From Oscillospiraceae bacterium (GTDB lineage: Bacteria > Bacillota > Clostridia > Oscillospirales > UBA929): a stretch of DNA of 5,351 nucleotides. Within the stretch, counting starts at the first letter, position 1. Each line of letters starts with the position of its first letter. The notes beneath the pieces were generated by a model, which was not told the DNA's origin, did no database searches, and saw only the letters and a list, made by a program, of their open reading frames with translations. The stretch lies in assembly GCA_031282535.1 (NCBI GenBank), contig JAITDM010000138.1, positions 1-5,351 on the forward strand, written 5' to 3'. Made by a program: the position numbers and the translations under genes. This document shows, piece by piece, positions 5,314 through 5,351 of this stretch.

Positions 5314-5351
5314 CGCGGCGGTTTCGGAGAAACCCGCCCTACCAAAGGGAA
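5314..5351. repeat. REP-like repeat unit, copy 2, reaching the window edge
   Basis: The same unit as 5275-5311 with one extra C (aaacccgccc instead of aaaccgccc), which bulges the stem. The copies are separated by TA only, giving a 39-base period. The array may continue outside the window. No coding sequence is convincing here: the frame reading through it on the minus strand gives repeated SPKPPR-type residues, as expected from translating a repeat. Confidence 0.8.

Noticed and set aside
5275..5351. Start of a CRISPR array
   Set aside because: The two 37-38 base copies are separated by only two bases, so there are no spacers, and the units are internally palindromic across almost their whole length.

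Overview
The window looks like chromosomal DNA of a GC-rich member of the Clostridia, possibly an Oscillospiraceae-type gut anaerobe. The basis is Firmicutes-style promoters and AGGAGG ribosome sites, a tandem feoA-feoA-feoB operon of clostridial type, and a CsoR-family regulator of the clostridial 'MRQCM...' type. No ribosomal or marker gene is present, so this placement is inference.

Layout. The left third (1-1814, minus strand) is the first 604 codons of a P1B-type heavy-metal transport ATPase; its 3' end lies beyond the window edge. Upstream of it on the same strand is a small CsoR/RcnR-family (DUF156) metal-sensing repressor (1951-2226). To the right, on the plus strand, is a ferrous-iron uptake operon: two FeoA proteins (2454-2666 and 2683-2904) and a full-length FeoB (2991-5180). 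The last 100 bases hold GC-rich REP-like hairpin repeats that run to the window edge.

Regulation can be read well from the sequence. The ATPase and the repressor each have a good sigma-70-type promoter. Three copies of an 18-bp site (TATAC...GGGGTATA) sit on these promoters: one inside the 18-bp spacer of the ATPase promoter as the core of a perfect 32-bp palindrome, one in the ATPase leader, and one over the predicted repressor transcription start. This fits autorepression plus control of the pump by the CsoR-like protein. The feo operon has its own consensus promoter, back to back with the repressor promoter, followed by two direct copies of an 18-bp imperfect dyad (ACAGTTA-N5-TACTAA), a candidate operator pair for an iron-responsive regulator.

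Together this is a metal-homeostasis island: a CsoR-controlled efflux-type pump diverging from Fe(II) import. The families are well known. The points worth a second look are the pump's uncertain metal (no N-terminal metal-binding domain and membrane residues unlike classical CopA), the feo leader dyads, and the repeat cluster downstream of feoB. No wholly new system is evident.
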